Assembly: GCF_014646275.1 (NCBI RefSeq)
Contig: NZ_BMND01000008.1
Coordinates: forward strand, 124,001-188,000
Direction of reading: 5' to 3'
From: Streptomyces kronopolitis
GTDB lineage: Bacteria > Actinomycetota > Actinomycetes > Streptomycetales > Streptomycetaceae
Length of the DNA stretch: 64,000 bases
This document shows positions 26,166 through 34,977 of this stretch, piece by piece; within the stretch, counting starts at the first letter, position 1, and every line of letters starts with the position of its first letter. The position numbers and the translations under genes are program-made. Below the pieces are notes generated by a model, which was given only the letters and a program-made list of their open reading frames with translations, was not told where the DNA came from and did not search any database.

Positions 26166-27217
26166 GCCTTTTCCTCCGCCCGCTTGCGGACCCATGCGTT
26201 CAGGAGTGTGGCGAGCAGCAGCATCGCGCCGAGGAAGAACTTGTACCAGTCCGGGTTCCACTGCGCGTAGACGATGCCCTTGCTCGCCATGCCGAAGATG
26301 AAGGCGCCAACGGCCGCGCCGATCGCCGAACCGAAGCCGCCGGTCATCAGGCAGCCGCCGACCGCCGCCGCGATGATGTAGAGGAACTCGTTGCCCACGC
26401 CGTCGCCGGACTGGATCGCGTCGTACGAGAACAGCAGGTGCTGGCCGGAGACCCAGGCGGCGAAGGCGACGCCCATGTACAGGCCGATCTTGGTCTTGGT
26501 GACCGGGACGCCCACCGCCCGCGCGGCATCGGCGTTGCCGCCCACCGCGAAGATCCAGTTGCCGACGCGGGTGCGCAGCAGGATCCAGGTGGCGACGGCG
26601 ACCAGGGCGAGCCACCACAGGATGGTGATCTGGATGTCGACGCTGCCGAGGGTCAGATGCGAGGCGAAGAGCGCGCGGGCCGAGGCGAAGCCCTCCATGT
26701 CGGCGATGGACTTCGTCGAGACGGTGCCGTCGATCAGCTTGGTGAAGCCGAGGTTGAGGCCGGTCAGCATGAAGAAGGTGCCGAGCGTGATGATGAAGCT
26801 GGGCAGCTTCGTACGGGTCAGCAGCAGTCCGTTGAACGCCCCGATGGCGAGGGTGACCAGCAGCGATACCCCGACGCCCACCCAGGTGTTGGCGGTCATC
26901 TGGTAGCTGACCATCGAGGAGATCAGCGCCGAGCTGACGACCATGACACCGGCCGACAGGTCGAACTCCCCGCCGATCATCAGCAGCGCCACCGGCACGG
27001 CCATGATGCCGATCGTGGAGGACGCGTAGAGCACCGTGGAGAGGCTGGAGGCCTGGAGGAACGGTTCGGCGACGATCGAGAAGAAGAGGAAGACGGCTGC
27101 GGCGCCGACCACCGAGCCCAGCTCGGGGCGGCCCATCAGCCGGCGTGCCAGGGAGCGGTGCAGCAGCCGTTCGTCGCCCTTCGCGGGCTGCGCCGGGGAG
27201 GTCTCGGTCCGGCTCAT
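26162..27217 (-). CDS. sugar ABC transporter permease (FrcC/RbsC-like)
   Basis: A 351-residue CUT2 permease with about eight to ten membrane segments after a 40-residue cytoplasmic N-terminus. The family signature GGEFDLSAG is present, as are the [16 protein letters not shown] coupling-loop region and [11 protein letters not shown]. Its start overlaps the stop of the binding-protein gene (ATGA, 27214-27217). It would form a homodimeric channel for a pentose, hexose or polyol; the substrate cannot be fixed by reading. Confidence 0.9.
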   Translation of the reverse strand: MSRTETSPAQPAKGDERLLHRSLARRLMGRPELGSVVGAAAVFLFFSIVAEPFLQASSLSTVLYASSTIGIMAVPVALLMIGGEFDLSAGVMVVSSALISSMVSYQMTANTWVGVGVSLLVTLAIGAFNGLLLTRTKLPSFIITLGTFFMLTGLNLGFTKLIDGTVSTKSIADMEGFASARALFASHLTLGSVDIQITILWWLALVAVATWILLRTRVGNWIFAVGGNADAARAVGVPVTKTKIGLYMGVAFAAWVSGQHLLFSYDAIQSGDGVGNEFLYIIAAAVGGCLMTGGFGSAIGAAVGAFIFGMASKGIVYAQWNPDWYKFFLGAMLLLATLLNAWVRKRAEEKA

Positions 27218-28227
27218 CGCGTCCCCCGCTTCGTGTAGTCCTGCAGTGCGGCGGCGTCCTTCTTGGTGATCACCTGGGGTCCGGTGAGCACCGGCTTGCC
27301 GCCGCCGAGGACATCGGAGTTGTACTTGTAGAGCCACAGCAGGTCGACGGCCTCGTAGCCCTGGAGGTAGGGCTGCTGGTCGACGGCGAAGCCGAGGGAG
27401 CCGTCCTTGAGCCCGGTCGCGACCTGGGCGTTGAGGTCGAAGGTGTCGATCTCGGCCTTGCTGCCGGCCTGCTCCTTGGCCTTGGCGGCGGTGTCGGCGA
27501 ACGGGGCGCCGAGCGTGACGACGGCGTCGATGCCCCGGTCCGCCTGGAGCTTGGACTCGATGGAGGACTGCACGTCGGGCATGTTGGTGCCCTCGACGTA
27601 CAGCTTCTGCAGATCGCCCTTGAAGGTCTTCTTCGCGCCGTCGCAGCGCTGCTCGTGGCCGACGTTGCCCTGCTCGTGCAGCACGCACAGGGCCTTCTTG
27701 CGGCCGCGCTTGTTCAGCTCCTCGCCGACCGCCTCACCGGCCACGGTCTCGTCCTGGCCGATGTGGCTGAGCGCGCCGAAGGCCTTGGACTCCTCGGCGC
27801 CGGAGTTCACCGTGATCACCGGGATGCCGGCCTTCTCGGCCTTGGCCACCACGTCCTTCATGGCGTTGGGCTTGGCCAGCGAGACGATCAGCCCGTCGAC
27901 CTTCTGGTCGATGTAGGACTGCACCAGCTCGCTCTGCCGCTGGGCCTCCTTGTCGTGCCCGTAGAGGAACTTGATGTTGTCCTTGGCGGCGGCCTGCTGG
28001 GCACCGTTCTGGACGATGTCCCAGAAGGTGTCGCCGTCTCCCGAGTGGGTGACCATCGCAAACGTCCACCGGGGGGTGTTGACCGCGGCCTTGCCGCCGG
28101 CGGCCCGGGCGGCGCGCTCGTCCTCGGCGCGCTTGCCTCCGGTGCTGCTGCACCCCGCCAGGGAGGCGCCGAGCACCGCCGCCAGCACGGCGCTCACGAC
28201 GCGTCCCCTTCTTCGAACCCGTGCCAC
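27214..28227 (-). CDS. sugar-binding lipoprotein, paralogue 1
   Basis: A 337-residue family-1-like periplasmic binding protein. The GTG at 28227 gives a compact signal peptide with lipobox SLAGC (Cys26) and has GGAAGGGCG upstream; an ATG at 28269 is a weaker option. The mature protein shows [52 protein letters not shown] and [18 protein letters not shown], typical of ribose/fructose binding proteins. It is directly coupled to the permease. It is about as long as its neighbour at 28413 and closely similar to it. Confidence 0.9.
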   Translation of the reverse strand: MARVRRRGRVVSAVLAAVLGASLAGCSSTGGKRAEDERAARAAGGKAAVNTPRWTFAMVTHSGDGDTFWDIVQNGAQQAAAKDNIKFLYGHDKEAQRQSELVQSYIDQKVDGLIVSLAKPNAMKDVVAKAEKAGIPVITVNSGAEESKAFGALSHIGQDETVAGEAVGEELNKRGRKKALCVLHEQGNVGHEQRCDGAKKTFKGDLQKLYVEGTNMPDVQSSIESKLQADRGIDAVVTLGAPFADTAAKAKEQAGSKAEIDTFDLNAQVATGLKDGSLGFAVDQQPYLQGYEAVDLLWLYKYNSDVLGGGKPVLTGPQVITKKDAAALQDYTKRGTR

Positions 28228-28412
28228 GAGGACTCGCCCTTCCCGCTGATGCTGCCGTGTCGGCCGCATTGGTTGTATTCGCTGTCCGGATTGCCCGGTA
28301 CGTACCGGTGAGACGCCGTGCGGCGGCACCGGTCGGGCCGGATCAACCGGCCAAGTATCCGTTACCGGTGATCTGTCCCGGTTCATGGGGTGGCCCCCTC
28401 CGCGCCGGGGCC

Positions 28413-29426
28413 TCACCGGGTGCCCCGCCCGGTGTACTCGGTGAGCTTCGGTACGTCCTTCGCGGTGACCAGCGCGGGCCCGGTGAGCACCGGCTTTCCG
28501 CCGCCGAGCACATCGGCGTTGGTGCGGTGCAGCCACAGCAGGTCCACCGCCTCGTAGCCCTGGAGGTAGGGCTGCTGGTCGACGGCGAAGGTGACGTCCT
28601 TGGCCTTGAGCAGCTTGACGACGGCGGAGTTCAGATCGAAGGTCGCGATCCGCGCGGAGCTGCCGGCCTGCTCCTTGGCCTTGACCGAGATCGCCGCCAT
28701 CGGCGCACCGAGCGTGACGATCGCGTCGAGGGACGTGTCGGACTGCAGCTTCGCCTCGATGGAGGACTGCGAGGCCGGCGCGTTGGTGCCGTCGACATCG
28801 AGGTTCTCGACGGTCCCGTGGAACGCCTTGCGGACACCCGCGCAGCGGTCCTCCAGGGACACGTTGCCCTGCTCGTGCACGACGCACAGGACCTTCTTCG
28901 CGTGCCGCCGGTTCAGCTCGTCGCCGACCGCGCGGCCGGCCACCGACTCGTCCTGGCCGATGTGCGCCAGCGCCCCGTACGCCCGGGAGAACTCGCCGCC
29001 GGAGTTGATGGTGACGACGGGTATGCCGTGCGCCACGGCCTTGCGGACGGCCGCCCGGACGGCCTCGGGCTTGGCGAGGGTGACGATCAGCCCGTCCACC
29101 TTCTGGTCGATGTACGACTGGATCAGCGCGGCCTGCTGGGCGCCCTCCTTGTCGTGGGCGTACAGGAACGTCACGTGGTCCTTGGCGGCCGCCCGCTCCG
29201 CGCCGTTCTGCACGATGTCCCAGAAGGTGTCGCCGTCGCCGGAGTGGCTGACCATCCCGATCGTCATGTGCGGGGCGCCCTTGCCCGCTCCGACGCCGGT
29301 GTCCGGGGAGTCCTGGGCGCCGCATCCGGTGGCCAGCGCGAGCGCGAGGGTGGTCAGTAAGGCGGCGGCCCTGCGCACCGCGCCGCCGCGGACAGTGCGG
29401 GGACTCGTCGAACGCACGCCGTTCAT
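28413..29426 (-). CDS. sugar-binding lipoprotein, paralogue 2, with a TTA codon
   Basis: A second 337-residue binding protein sharing long identical stretches with the gene at 27214-28227 ([47 protein letters not shown]). The lipobox is LATGC with Cys35. Codon 23 is TTA (29358-29360), inside the signal peptide, so full expression may need bldA tRNA. It has a Shine-Dalgarno AAAGGCGG. It lies between the GntR gene and paralogue 1, separated from the latter by 185 bases. The pair may give the transporter two affinities or substrates, or different timing. Confidence 0.88.
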   Translation of the reverse strand: MNGVRSTSPRTVRGGAVRRAAALLTTLALALATGCGAQDSPDTGVGAGKGAPHMTIGMVSHSGDGDTFWDIVQNGAERAAAKDHVTFLYAHDKEGAQQAALIQSYIDQKVDGLIVTLAKPEAVRAAVRKAVAHGIPVVTINSGGEFSRAYGALAHIGQDESVAGRAVGDELNRRHAKKVLCVVHEQGNVSLEDRCAGVRKAFHGTVENLDVDGTNAPASQSSIEAKLQSDTSLDAIVTLGAPMAAISVKAKEQAGSSARIATFDLNSAVVKLLKAKDVTFAVDQQPYLQGYEAVDLLWLHRTNADVLGGGKPVLTGPALVTAKDVPKLTEYTGRGTR

Positions 29427-29653
29427 CGTGGACCGCCTTTTCTCCCGGCCGCCGGAATGCGGTTGGAGGAGTTTGTAACGGCGCGCACGGAGCCGCGTCA
29501 ATGGTTTGTCAGAACATTCTGACGAGGAGGGGCGCAGGGGCCCCGACAGTGCGGGCATCAGGGGAGAAATCGCCCGGCGGACGGCACGTGTAACGACGTG
29601 CGAAGGCGGCCGGGGCCGCTCTAGGACGCCCCCCGAGAGGCTCCGCCCACCGC

Positions 29654-30430
29654 TCAGGGACGGACCAGCAGCTGGAATTCGAAGGCGTAGCGGGAGGCGC
29701 GGTAGACGTGCGAGCCGAACTCGACCGCGCGCCCGGTGTCGTCGAACGTCGTCCGCTGCATGGTGAGCAGCGGGGCGCCCTCGGGCTCGTCGAGCCGGGC
29801 GCCCTCCTCCGTGGTGGCGGCACGGGCGCCGACGGCCTGGCGGGCGCTGTGCAGGGTGATGCCGGCCGACCGCATCAGGCGGTACAGGCCGGTCTCCTCC
29901 AGCGCGGCGGTCTCCAGCCGGAGCAGCCCCGCGGGGAGGTGGTTGCGCAGATGCGCGACGGGCTCGCCGTGCGTCAGCCGCAGCCGCTCGACCAGCGCGA
30001 CCTCCGCGCCCTCGGCGATCCCCAGCGCGGCGGCCACCTCGGCGTCGGCCTCGGTGGTGGTGTTGAGCAGCACCCGGGTGGCCGGCTTCTGACCGGCCGC
30101 CTCCAGGTCGTCGTAGAGGCTGCTCAGCTCCAGCGGCCGCTTGACCTGGCTGTGGACGACCTGGGTGCCGATGCCGCGGCGGCGCACCAGCAGGCCCTTG
30201 TCGACCAGCGACTGGATGGCCTGCCGGACCGTCGGCCGGGACAGCCCCAGCCGGCCGGCCAGCTCGATCTCGTTGCCGAGCAGGCTGCCGGGGGCCAGCT
30301 GGCCGTTCTCGATCGCGGCCTCCAGCTGCTGGGACAGCTGGAAATACAACGGGACCGGACTGCTCCGGTCCACGCTGAACTGAACGGTGCTCCCGGCGCC
30401 CGGGGCGTCTTCACTCTCGCGTTTCCCCAC
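29654..30430 (-). CDS. GntR-family (HutC/UTRA) transcriptional regulator
   Basis: A 258-residue regulator. The N-terminal winged helix includes PLYFQLSQQLEAAIENG, LLGNEIELAGRLGLSRPTV and RQAIQSLVDKGLLVRRRGIGTQV. The C-terminal UTRA effector domain starts near residue 100 (SLYDDLEAAG) and ends with an FEFQLLV strand. It lies immediately upstream of the sugar transporter operon in the same orientation and is its probable repressor, responding to a sugar or sugar phosphate. Confidence 0.88.
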   Translation of the reverse strand: MGKRESEDAPGAGSTVQFSVDRSSPVPLYFQLSQQLEAAIENGQLAPGSLLGNEIELAGRLGLSRPTVRQAIQSLVDKGLLVRRRGIGTQVVHSQVKRPLELSSLYDDLEAAGQKPATRVLLNTTTEADAEVAAALGIAEGAEVALVERLRLTHGEPVAHLRNHLPAGLLRLETAALEETGLYRLMRSAGITLHSARQAVGARAATTEEGARLDEPEGAPLLTMQRTTFDDTGRAVEFGSHVYRASRYAFEFQLLVRP

Positions 30431-30667
30431 GCTCGCGAGCGTATCCGCCCGGGCAGATGACGGGAAGTCCGGAGGTCACATTGTCCGGACAAGGGCGGGT
30501 GAGGGGTGCTGCGGGCGGGTGGGAGCCCGGGCGGTGGGCATGCCTCCCCCGGACGCTCGGCGGCGGACAGGGGGGCGCTGCGGGCCGCCGCGCGGCAGAA
30601 TCCGGTCGTCGCCCCCGTTGCCGCCCCAGGGCCCGGCAGCGGTCCGTCCCGGCCCGAAGGAGCGCCC

Positions 30668-31045
30668 GTGTCCGTACGCCGCGTCGTCCCCGACCTCCAG
30701 TGCGACGACCTGGAGGAGAACCGCACGTTCTACGGCCTGCTGGGGTTCGAGGAGGTGATGAACCACGGCTGGGTGATGACCCTGGCCTCCCCCGACCGGC
30801 CCGCGGCCCAGCTGACCTTCCTCACCCACGACAAGACCGCCCCGGTCGTCCCCGACCTGAGCATCGAGGTCGACGACGTGGACGCGGCCCATGCCGCCGT
30901 CCGCGGCTCCGGCGCGCGGATCGTCCGGGACCTGAAGGACGAGGAGTGGGGCGTGCGCCGCTTCTTCGTCGAGGACCCGAACGGCCGGGTGGTCAATGTC
31001 CTGGGGCACCGGGCGCCGGACGGTGACGGCGGCGCCGGCGGCTGA
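30668..31045 (+). CDS. VOC-family (glyoxalase/bleomycin resistance fold) protein
   Basis: A 125-residue single-module VOC protein. It shows VPDLQCDDLEENRTFYGLLGFEEVM, PDLSIEVDDVDAAHAAV and RRFFVEDPNGRVVNV, the two beta-alpha-beta-beta-beta halves. GTG 30668 follows GAAGGAG. Family members bind metal and small molecules or act as dioxygenases or drug-binding proteins. No specific role can be assigned. It converges on the thioesterase gene. Confidence 0.8.
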   Translation: MSVRRVVPDLQCDDLEENRTFYGLLGFEEVMNHGWVMTLASPDRPAAQLTFLTHDKTAPVVPDLSIEVDDVDAAHAAVRGSGARIVRDLKDEEWGVRRFFVEDPNGRVVNVLGHRAPDGDGGAGG

Positions 31046-31067
31046 CCGCCCGCGGGACGGCCGGGTC

Positions 31068-31589
31068 TCAGCCGACCCGGCCGTACCGGCCCCTGCCCGC
31101 GCCGTCCGAGCCGCCCGCGCCGCCGTCGAGCGGCAGCACAGTCCCCTGCGCCACCGCGCACACGCGCTCCGCGCCCGAGGCGTCGAGCACCGTCAGCTCG
31201 CAGCGGCACGCCGCCTGGCGGCGCCCGGCGTGGACGACCTCGGCACGGGCCCGCAGCGTGCGGCCCAGCGCCGGACGCACGTACTGGATGGTGAAGCCGC
31301 CGGTGACCACGGCCGGGCCCAGGGCCGTGGCCGCGGCGAAGGTGAGGGCGTTGTCGGCCGCGTAGGACAGCACGCCGCCGTGCACGAAGCCGTGCTGCTG
31401 GAGGAGTTCCTCACGGATGTCGATCTCCAGCGTCGCGGCGCCGTCCCCGAACTCGGTGAGCCGCGCCCGCACCAGCCTGCTGAACGGCTGGGCGTCCAGC
31501 CCCTGTTGCGCCGCCGCCAGATCGAGCGCCGCGCTCCCCTGCTCCGTACCGGCCACCCCGGCTCCCGCCTCCCGTCCGCGCCACGTCAT
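31068..31589 (-). CDS. hotdog-fold thioesterase (PaaI-like)
   Basis: A 173-residue PaaI/YdiI-type acyl-CoA thioesterase. HGGVLSYAADNALTFAAAT carries the conserved His-Gly-Gly and the Asp on the hot-dog helix, and VTGGFTIQYVRPALG is the following strand pair. Family members hydrolyse aromatic or medium-chain acyl-CoAs. The C-terminus is a Gly/Arg-rich tail of low complexity. Confidence 0.82.
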   Translation of the reverse strand: MTWRGREAGAGVAGTEQGSAALDLAAAQQGLDAQPFSRLVRARLTEFGDGAATLEIDIREELLQQHGFVHGGVLSYAADNALTFAAATALGPAVVTGGFTIQYVRPALGRTLRARAEVVHAGRRQAACRCELTVLDASGAERVCAVAQGTVLPLDGGAGGSDGAGRGRYGRVG

Positions 31590-31625
31590 CGCGTCATCGC
31601 CTCACCGCGTCTTCGCCTCATGACC

Positions 31626-32456
31626 TCATCGCGTCATCCAGGCGTCCTCGTACTTCCGGTACGTGCCGTCATGGGTCGCCAGATGCACCCACTGGTCCAC
31701 ATAGGCCTTGAACTCGTTGTCGCCGCGGGGCAGTGCGTAGGCCTTCTCGGAGAAGGTGAAGGGCTTGTCCGAGTGCAGCGAGCAGAGTGCGGGGTGGATC
31801 CGGGCCTGGTAGCGGGTCTCACTGGCGTCGGTCATCATCACGTCCGCCCGTCCCGCGAGGATCTCGTCGAAGATCGTGGTGTTGTCCCGGTGCACCGTGA
31901 GGGTGGCGTGCTTGAGGTGGGAGCGGGCGAATTCCTCGTTCGTCCCACCGGGGTTGACGATGACGCGGGTGCCGGGGCGGTCGATCTGGCGCAGGGTCGC
32001 GTACTTGTCCTTGTCCTTGCAGCGCACGAGGGGCGTCTTGCCGTCGGTGCGGGTCGGTGCGCTGAAGTAGACGGCGCGGGCGCGCGGGAGGGTGACGGAG
32101 ACCCCGCCCATGCCGATGTCGCAGCGGCCGGCCGACAGGTCACCGACGAGCCGTGCCCAGGTGGTGGGCACATAACGCGGCCTGGCGTCGAGGCTCTTGG
32201 CGAGGTCGCGGGCCATGTCGATGTCCACACCGCGGTAGCGGCCGGTCTTGGAGTCGCGGTAACTGAAGGGCGGGTAGTCGCCGGTGGTGCAGACCCGCAG
32301 CACCCCGCGCCGCGGGACGGCGTCGAGGGCCGAGGTCCTCCCCGCGGCCGGGGCGGCGCTCTCCCCGCCCCTCGCGGGGGTGCCCGAGGCCGCCGGGGCG
32401 GTGGCGCTGACGGCGAGCAGGCAGGCGAGGGCGGAGAGGGCGGCGGCGCGCTTCAT
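31626..32456 (-). CDS. secreted cyclohexadienyl dehydratase-like protein (PheC-type SBP fold)
   Basis: A 276-residue exported protein with a signal peptide and no lipobox (CLLAVSATAPAASG). The mature part closely follows Pseudomonas PheC as I recall it: GVLRVCTTGDYPPFSYR, GVDIDMARDLA, VPTTWARLVGDL, IVNPGGTNEEFAR, TIFDEILAGRADVMMTD and FTFSEKAYALPRGD. Glu213 in TDASETR matches the Glu I recall as catalytic in PheC. PheC makes phenylpyruvate from prephenate or phenylalanine from arogenate. The alternative is an amino acid binding protein, but no transporter genes are adjacent and there is no lipid anchor. The ATG follows CAGGAG. Confidence 0.75.
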   Translation of the reverse strand: MKRAAALSALACLLAVSATAPAASGTPARGGESAAPAAGRTSALDAVPRRGVLRVCTTGDYPPFSYRDSKTGRYRGVDIDMARDLAKSLDARPRYVPTTWARLVGDLSAGRCDIGMGGVSVTLPRARAVYFSAPTRTDGKTPLVRCKDKDKYATLRQIDRPGTRVIVNPGGTNEEFARSHLKHATLTVHRDNTTIFDEILAGRADVMMTDASETRYQARIHPALCSLHSDKPFTFSEKAYALPRGDNEFKAYVDQWVHLATHDGTYRKYEDAWMTR

Positions 32457-32600
32457 CAGGGCTCCTGGGACTCCGGTACGCGGCGGCGGGGGCACACGGG
32501 GGGGAGCCCTCAGCGTGCCAGAGCCGTGCTGCCGGCGCACCCCTTGAGCGGCCGGTGGAACGACCCGCGGGAGCTCGGACAGCGGCGGGGCGCGCGGACT

Positions 32601-33269
32601 TCAGTCCTCGTACAGCTCCGCGCGGCCCCGCGTCGACGGACGGCCGGGGGCGGCCTCCTCCAGACGGACGAGGAGGTCGGCGGCGCGCTTGGCGACGGTG
32701 TCCCGGTCCCCCTCGGAGAGGGCCGTGCCCATCCCGACGGCGACGGCACCCGCGGCGATCCACTCCGGCGCGCTGTCGACCGTCACCCCGCCCGTCGGCA
32801 GCACCGGCACCTGCGGCAGCGCGGCTCGGACCTCCGTCAGCCAGGACGGATCGTGCGCCGAGGCGGGGAACAGCTTGACCGCGTCCGCGCCGAGTTCGAG
32901 GGCGCGGACCATCTCGGTCGGCGTCGAGACGCCGGGGAAGACCGGCACGCCGTAGCGGTGGCCGGTGCGGATGACCTCGGCGTCCAGGCTGGGCGAGACC
33001 AGGTAGCGGGCGCCCGCGTCGACCGCCATCCGCGCCGAGGCGCCGTCAAGGACCGTGCCCGCGCCGATGACCGCGTCGTCACCGAGCTCGCGGGAGAGCG
33101 TGGTGACCGCCTCCAGCGCGAACGGGGTGGTCAGGGATATCTCCAGGCTCGTGATGCCGGCTGACAGCAGGGTGTCGGCGGTGGCGCTCGCCTCGTCGTA
33201 GGTCCTGCTGCGGACGATGGCGAAAACGCGCTGCGCCAGTGCTGCCCGGGTGATCTCCCAGCGATACAC
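32601..33269 (-). CDS. KDPG/KHG-type 2-oxo aldolase
   Basis: A 222-residue class I aldolase of the Eda/DgoA family. Residues include FAIVRSR, LEISLTTPFALEAV, GAGTVLD, FPGVSTPTEMVRAL, the Schiff-base lysine in AVKLFPAS, and LPTGGVTVDSAPEW. In E. coli Eda the first catalytic strand reads EVTLRT; here it reads EISLTT, so the conserved Arg is replaced by Thr, suggesting a substrate other than KDPG. The GTG start at 33269 has AAGGAAGGA upstream. It is preceded by a hairpin at 33524. Confidence 0.85.
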   Translation of the reverse strand: MYRWEITRAALAQRVFAIVRSRTYDEASATADTLLSAGITSLEISLTTPFALEAVTTLSRELGDDAVIGAGTVLDGASARMAVDAGARYLVSPSLDAEVIRTGHRYGVPVFPGVSTPTEMVRALELGADAVKLFPASAHDPSWLTEVRAALPQVPVLPTGGVTVDSAPEWIAAGAVAVGMGTALSEGDRDTVAKRAADLLVRLEEAAPGRPSTRGRAELYED

Positions 33270-33523
33270 GGCAGTTCGCCGTCCTTCCTTGTCTCCGACA
33301 CCGCATGCCGTCCGAAACCCGGCCCACGACGGACAGGGCACGTTCCGGGCGTGTCCCGGCAGCTGACCTCACAGGGTCTATTTCCGCCGATGCCCGCCCG
33401 CTCCTCGTTTCCGCCGAAACGCTACCGGCAACCACCGACAATTTTCTCCCGGGGGTGCGCCGCGTGCGCCCCTTCTGCCGAGAATGAGGACAAGTGCCAG
33501 GTCGCAGGGGGCGCACAGCAAGA

Positions 33524-33557
33524 CGGCGGCCGGGGTGCGTATGCACCCCGGCCGCCG
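33524..33557. terminator. perfect 15-bp hairpin after the RNase gene
   Basis: A 15-bp perfect stem with a GTAT tetraloop, 135 bases beyond the RNase stop (33692) and 255 bases before the aldolase start. It has no U-tract, which is usual for Streptomyces terminators. The rest of 33270-33691 holds no gene that I can support. Confidence 0.7.
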
Positions 33558-33691
33558 CGGGCTCCGGGCGACGGACCCGGCGGGCCCGTCACTCGCGTGA
33601 TGGTGTGCGGTCGGCGTTCCCGCCGTCCGGTCTGGTCTCGGTGTCGTGCCGCTCTGCCGTACGTCCGGTACGGCCTACCGGCCTTCCGGGC

Positions 33692-34144
33692 TCAGCAGCC
33701 GCGGTCGACGAGGTCGAACGACGAATAGTGGTCGGCGGTGTAGTAGTCCTCGTCCTTCTTCTTGCCGGCCACGATGCGGCGCGCACCGCGGTCGGGCGAG
33801 CCCGGCGTGACGACGGTGTACTCGTGGTAGTACTCGCCGTCGCTCTGGTCGGGCAGGGCGTGCTCCCGGTTGTCGAAGACCGTGCCGTCCTTCGGGTAGG
33901 GGTAGGGCCCACCCTTGGCGATCAGGTCGAGGGTGTCATGGGCCTGCGAGGGCAGCTTGGAGTAGCAGACCTTGCCGATGTCCGCGGCGTCCGCGGCCTT
34001 CGCGTGCGCCGTCGCGGCGTACGAGACGGCCGTGTGCGTCGTGGCGACGGCAGGGGTGGCGGCGACCGCGGTCCCGCCGATGAGAAGGGCCGAAGCGAGG
34101 GCGCCCGCGGCGCCGATCCTGGTGATCCGTGGGGGGATTCTCAT
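33692..34144 (-). CDS. secreted guanyl-specific ribonuclease (RNase Sa/barnase family)
   Basis: A 150-residue exported ribonuclease. A signal peptide covers about residues 1-37. The mature part from residue 55 aligns with RNase Sa: VCYSKLPSQAHDTLDLI, GTVFDNRE, then YYHEYTVVTPG with general base Glu108, Arg119 and Arg123 in DRGARR, and general acid His139 in ADHYSSF. Cys60 and Cys150 match the single disulfide. It cleaves RNA after guanosine outside the cell. A barstar-like inhibitor gene is not seen next to it. Confidence 0.93.
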   Translation of the reverse strand: MRIPPRITRIGAAGALASALLIGGTAVAATPAVATTHTAVSYAATAHAKAADAADIGKVCYSKLPSQAHDTLDLIAKGGPYPYPKDGTVFDNREHALPDQSDGEYYHEYTVVTPGSPDRGARRIVAGKKKDEDYYTADHYSSFDLVDRGC

Positions 34145-34253
34145 GTCTCTCAGGATGACGCGCGTAGACATGATCCTGTCAATCCCAAACGGCCGAAGTT
34201 TTCCGGGAGTTCACACGGTCCCCGCAATTGCAGCGCGTGCGACGCAGCGTCAG

Positions 34254-34276
34254 AAGCCTTTCCGGAAAGGGCTTTT
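34254..34276 (+). terminator. hairpin with T-run upstream of a VOC gene
   Basis: AAGCCTTTCC pairs with GGAAAGGGCTT with one bulged G, and TTTT ends the structure. It reads as an intrinsic terminator on the + strand, 210 bases before the VOC gene at 34486 and downstream of no + strand gene. It could attenuate transcription into that gene. The remainder of 34145-34485 shows no gene. Confidence 0.4.
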
Positions 34277-34485
34277 CGCTCTCGGGAAACGGAGAACTCA
34301 CCGGACGTTCGCCCAGGCCAGGGCGGTGCCGGGCGGGGCCCTCGCAAGCCGTCGCGGCATCAGGAGGGCGGCGGTCGCGCCGGTTTCGGGTTGAATTCAG
34401 GGGTTGAACGGGATCGGCCGGGTGCGGCGCACCGCGGGCCGGAGCCGGACCGCGCCGGTCCGGCGCACATCACTGGAGGTTGCCC

Positions 34486-34875
34486 ATGCGGGTCAAGGAC
34501 TTCGATCACCTGGTGCTGCAGGTGCGGGACGTGGAGCGCGCGCTGGCGTTCTACTGCGGGCCGCTCGGCCTGGAGCCGGTCCGGGTGGACGAGTGGCGCG
34601 CCGGCGGCGCCCCCTTCCCGTCGGTGCGGATCAGCCCGGGCACGATCATCGATCTGGTGGCCGGCGACCCGGGCGGCGGGTCCAACGTCGATCACCTCTG
34701 CCTGGTCGTCGAGCCGCTGGACTGGCAGGAGGTCATCGACTCGGGGCGGTTCACGGTGCTGGAGGGCCCGGTCGGCCGGTACGGGGCGCGGGGCACGGCG
34801 CAGTCGATCTATGTCGAGGACCCGGACGGCAACACCGTCGAGCTGCGCTGGTATCCGCAGGACGCCGGGGAGTGA
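34486..34875 (+). CDS. VOC-family (glyoxalase fold) protein
   Basis: A 129-residue VOC protein: DHLVLQVRDVERALAFYCGPLGLEPV, VDHLCLVVEPLDWQEVI and SIYVEDPDGNTVELRWYP. His near residue 8, His in VDHL and Glu in VELRW fit the metal triad of the family. GGAGG lies seven bases before ATG 34486. It resembles the fosfomycin-resistance/glyoxalase subgroup but no substrate can be named. Confidence 0.85.
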   Translation: MRVKDFDHLVLQVRDVERALAFYCGPLGLEPVRVDEWRAGGAPFPSVRISPGTIIDLVAGDPGGGSNVDHLCLVVEPLDWQEVIDSGRFTVLEGPVGRYGARGTAQSIYVEDPDGNTVELRWYPQDAGE

Positions 34876-34921
34876 GCCCGGGCGGGCCGGCCGGCGACCG
34901 CCCGGCGGGCCCGTCGGCGGT

Positions 34922-34970
34922 TTTGCCTGAGAGGCAAATCTTTTGCCCCGGAGGCGGGACCTCGTTATAC
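34922..34970. promoter_or_regulatory. palindromic operator and promoter of the XRE-cupin gene
   Basis: TTTGCCT-GAG-AGGCAAA is a perfect 17-bp palindrome at 34922-34938. A third half-site, TTTTGCC, follows at 34941-34947. With -35 TTTGCC (34942-34947), a 17-base spacer and -10 TTATAC (34965-34970), transcription would start about at the ATG (34978), giving a leaderless message; no Shine-Dalgarno is near the start. Autoregulation by the XRE-cupin protein is the natural inference. Confidence 0.55.
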
Positions 34971-34977
34971 CGGTGAC

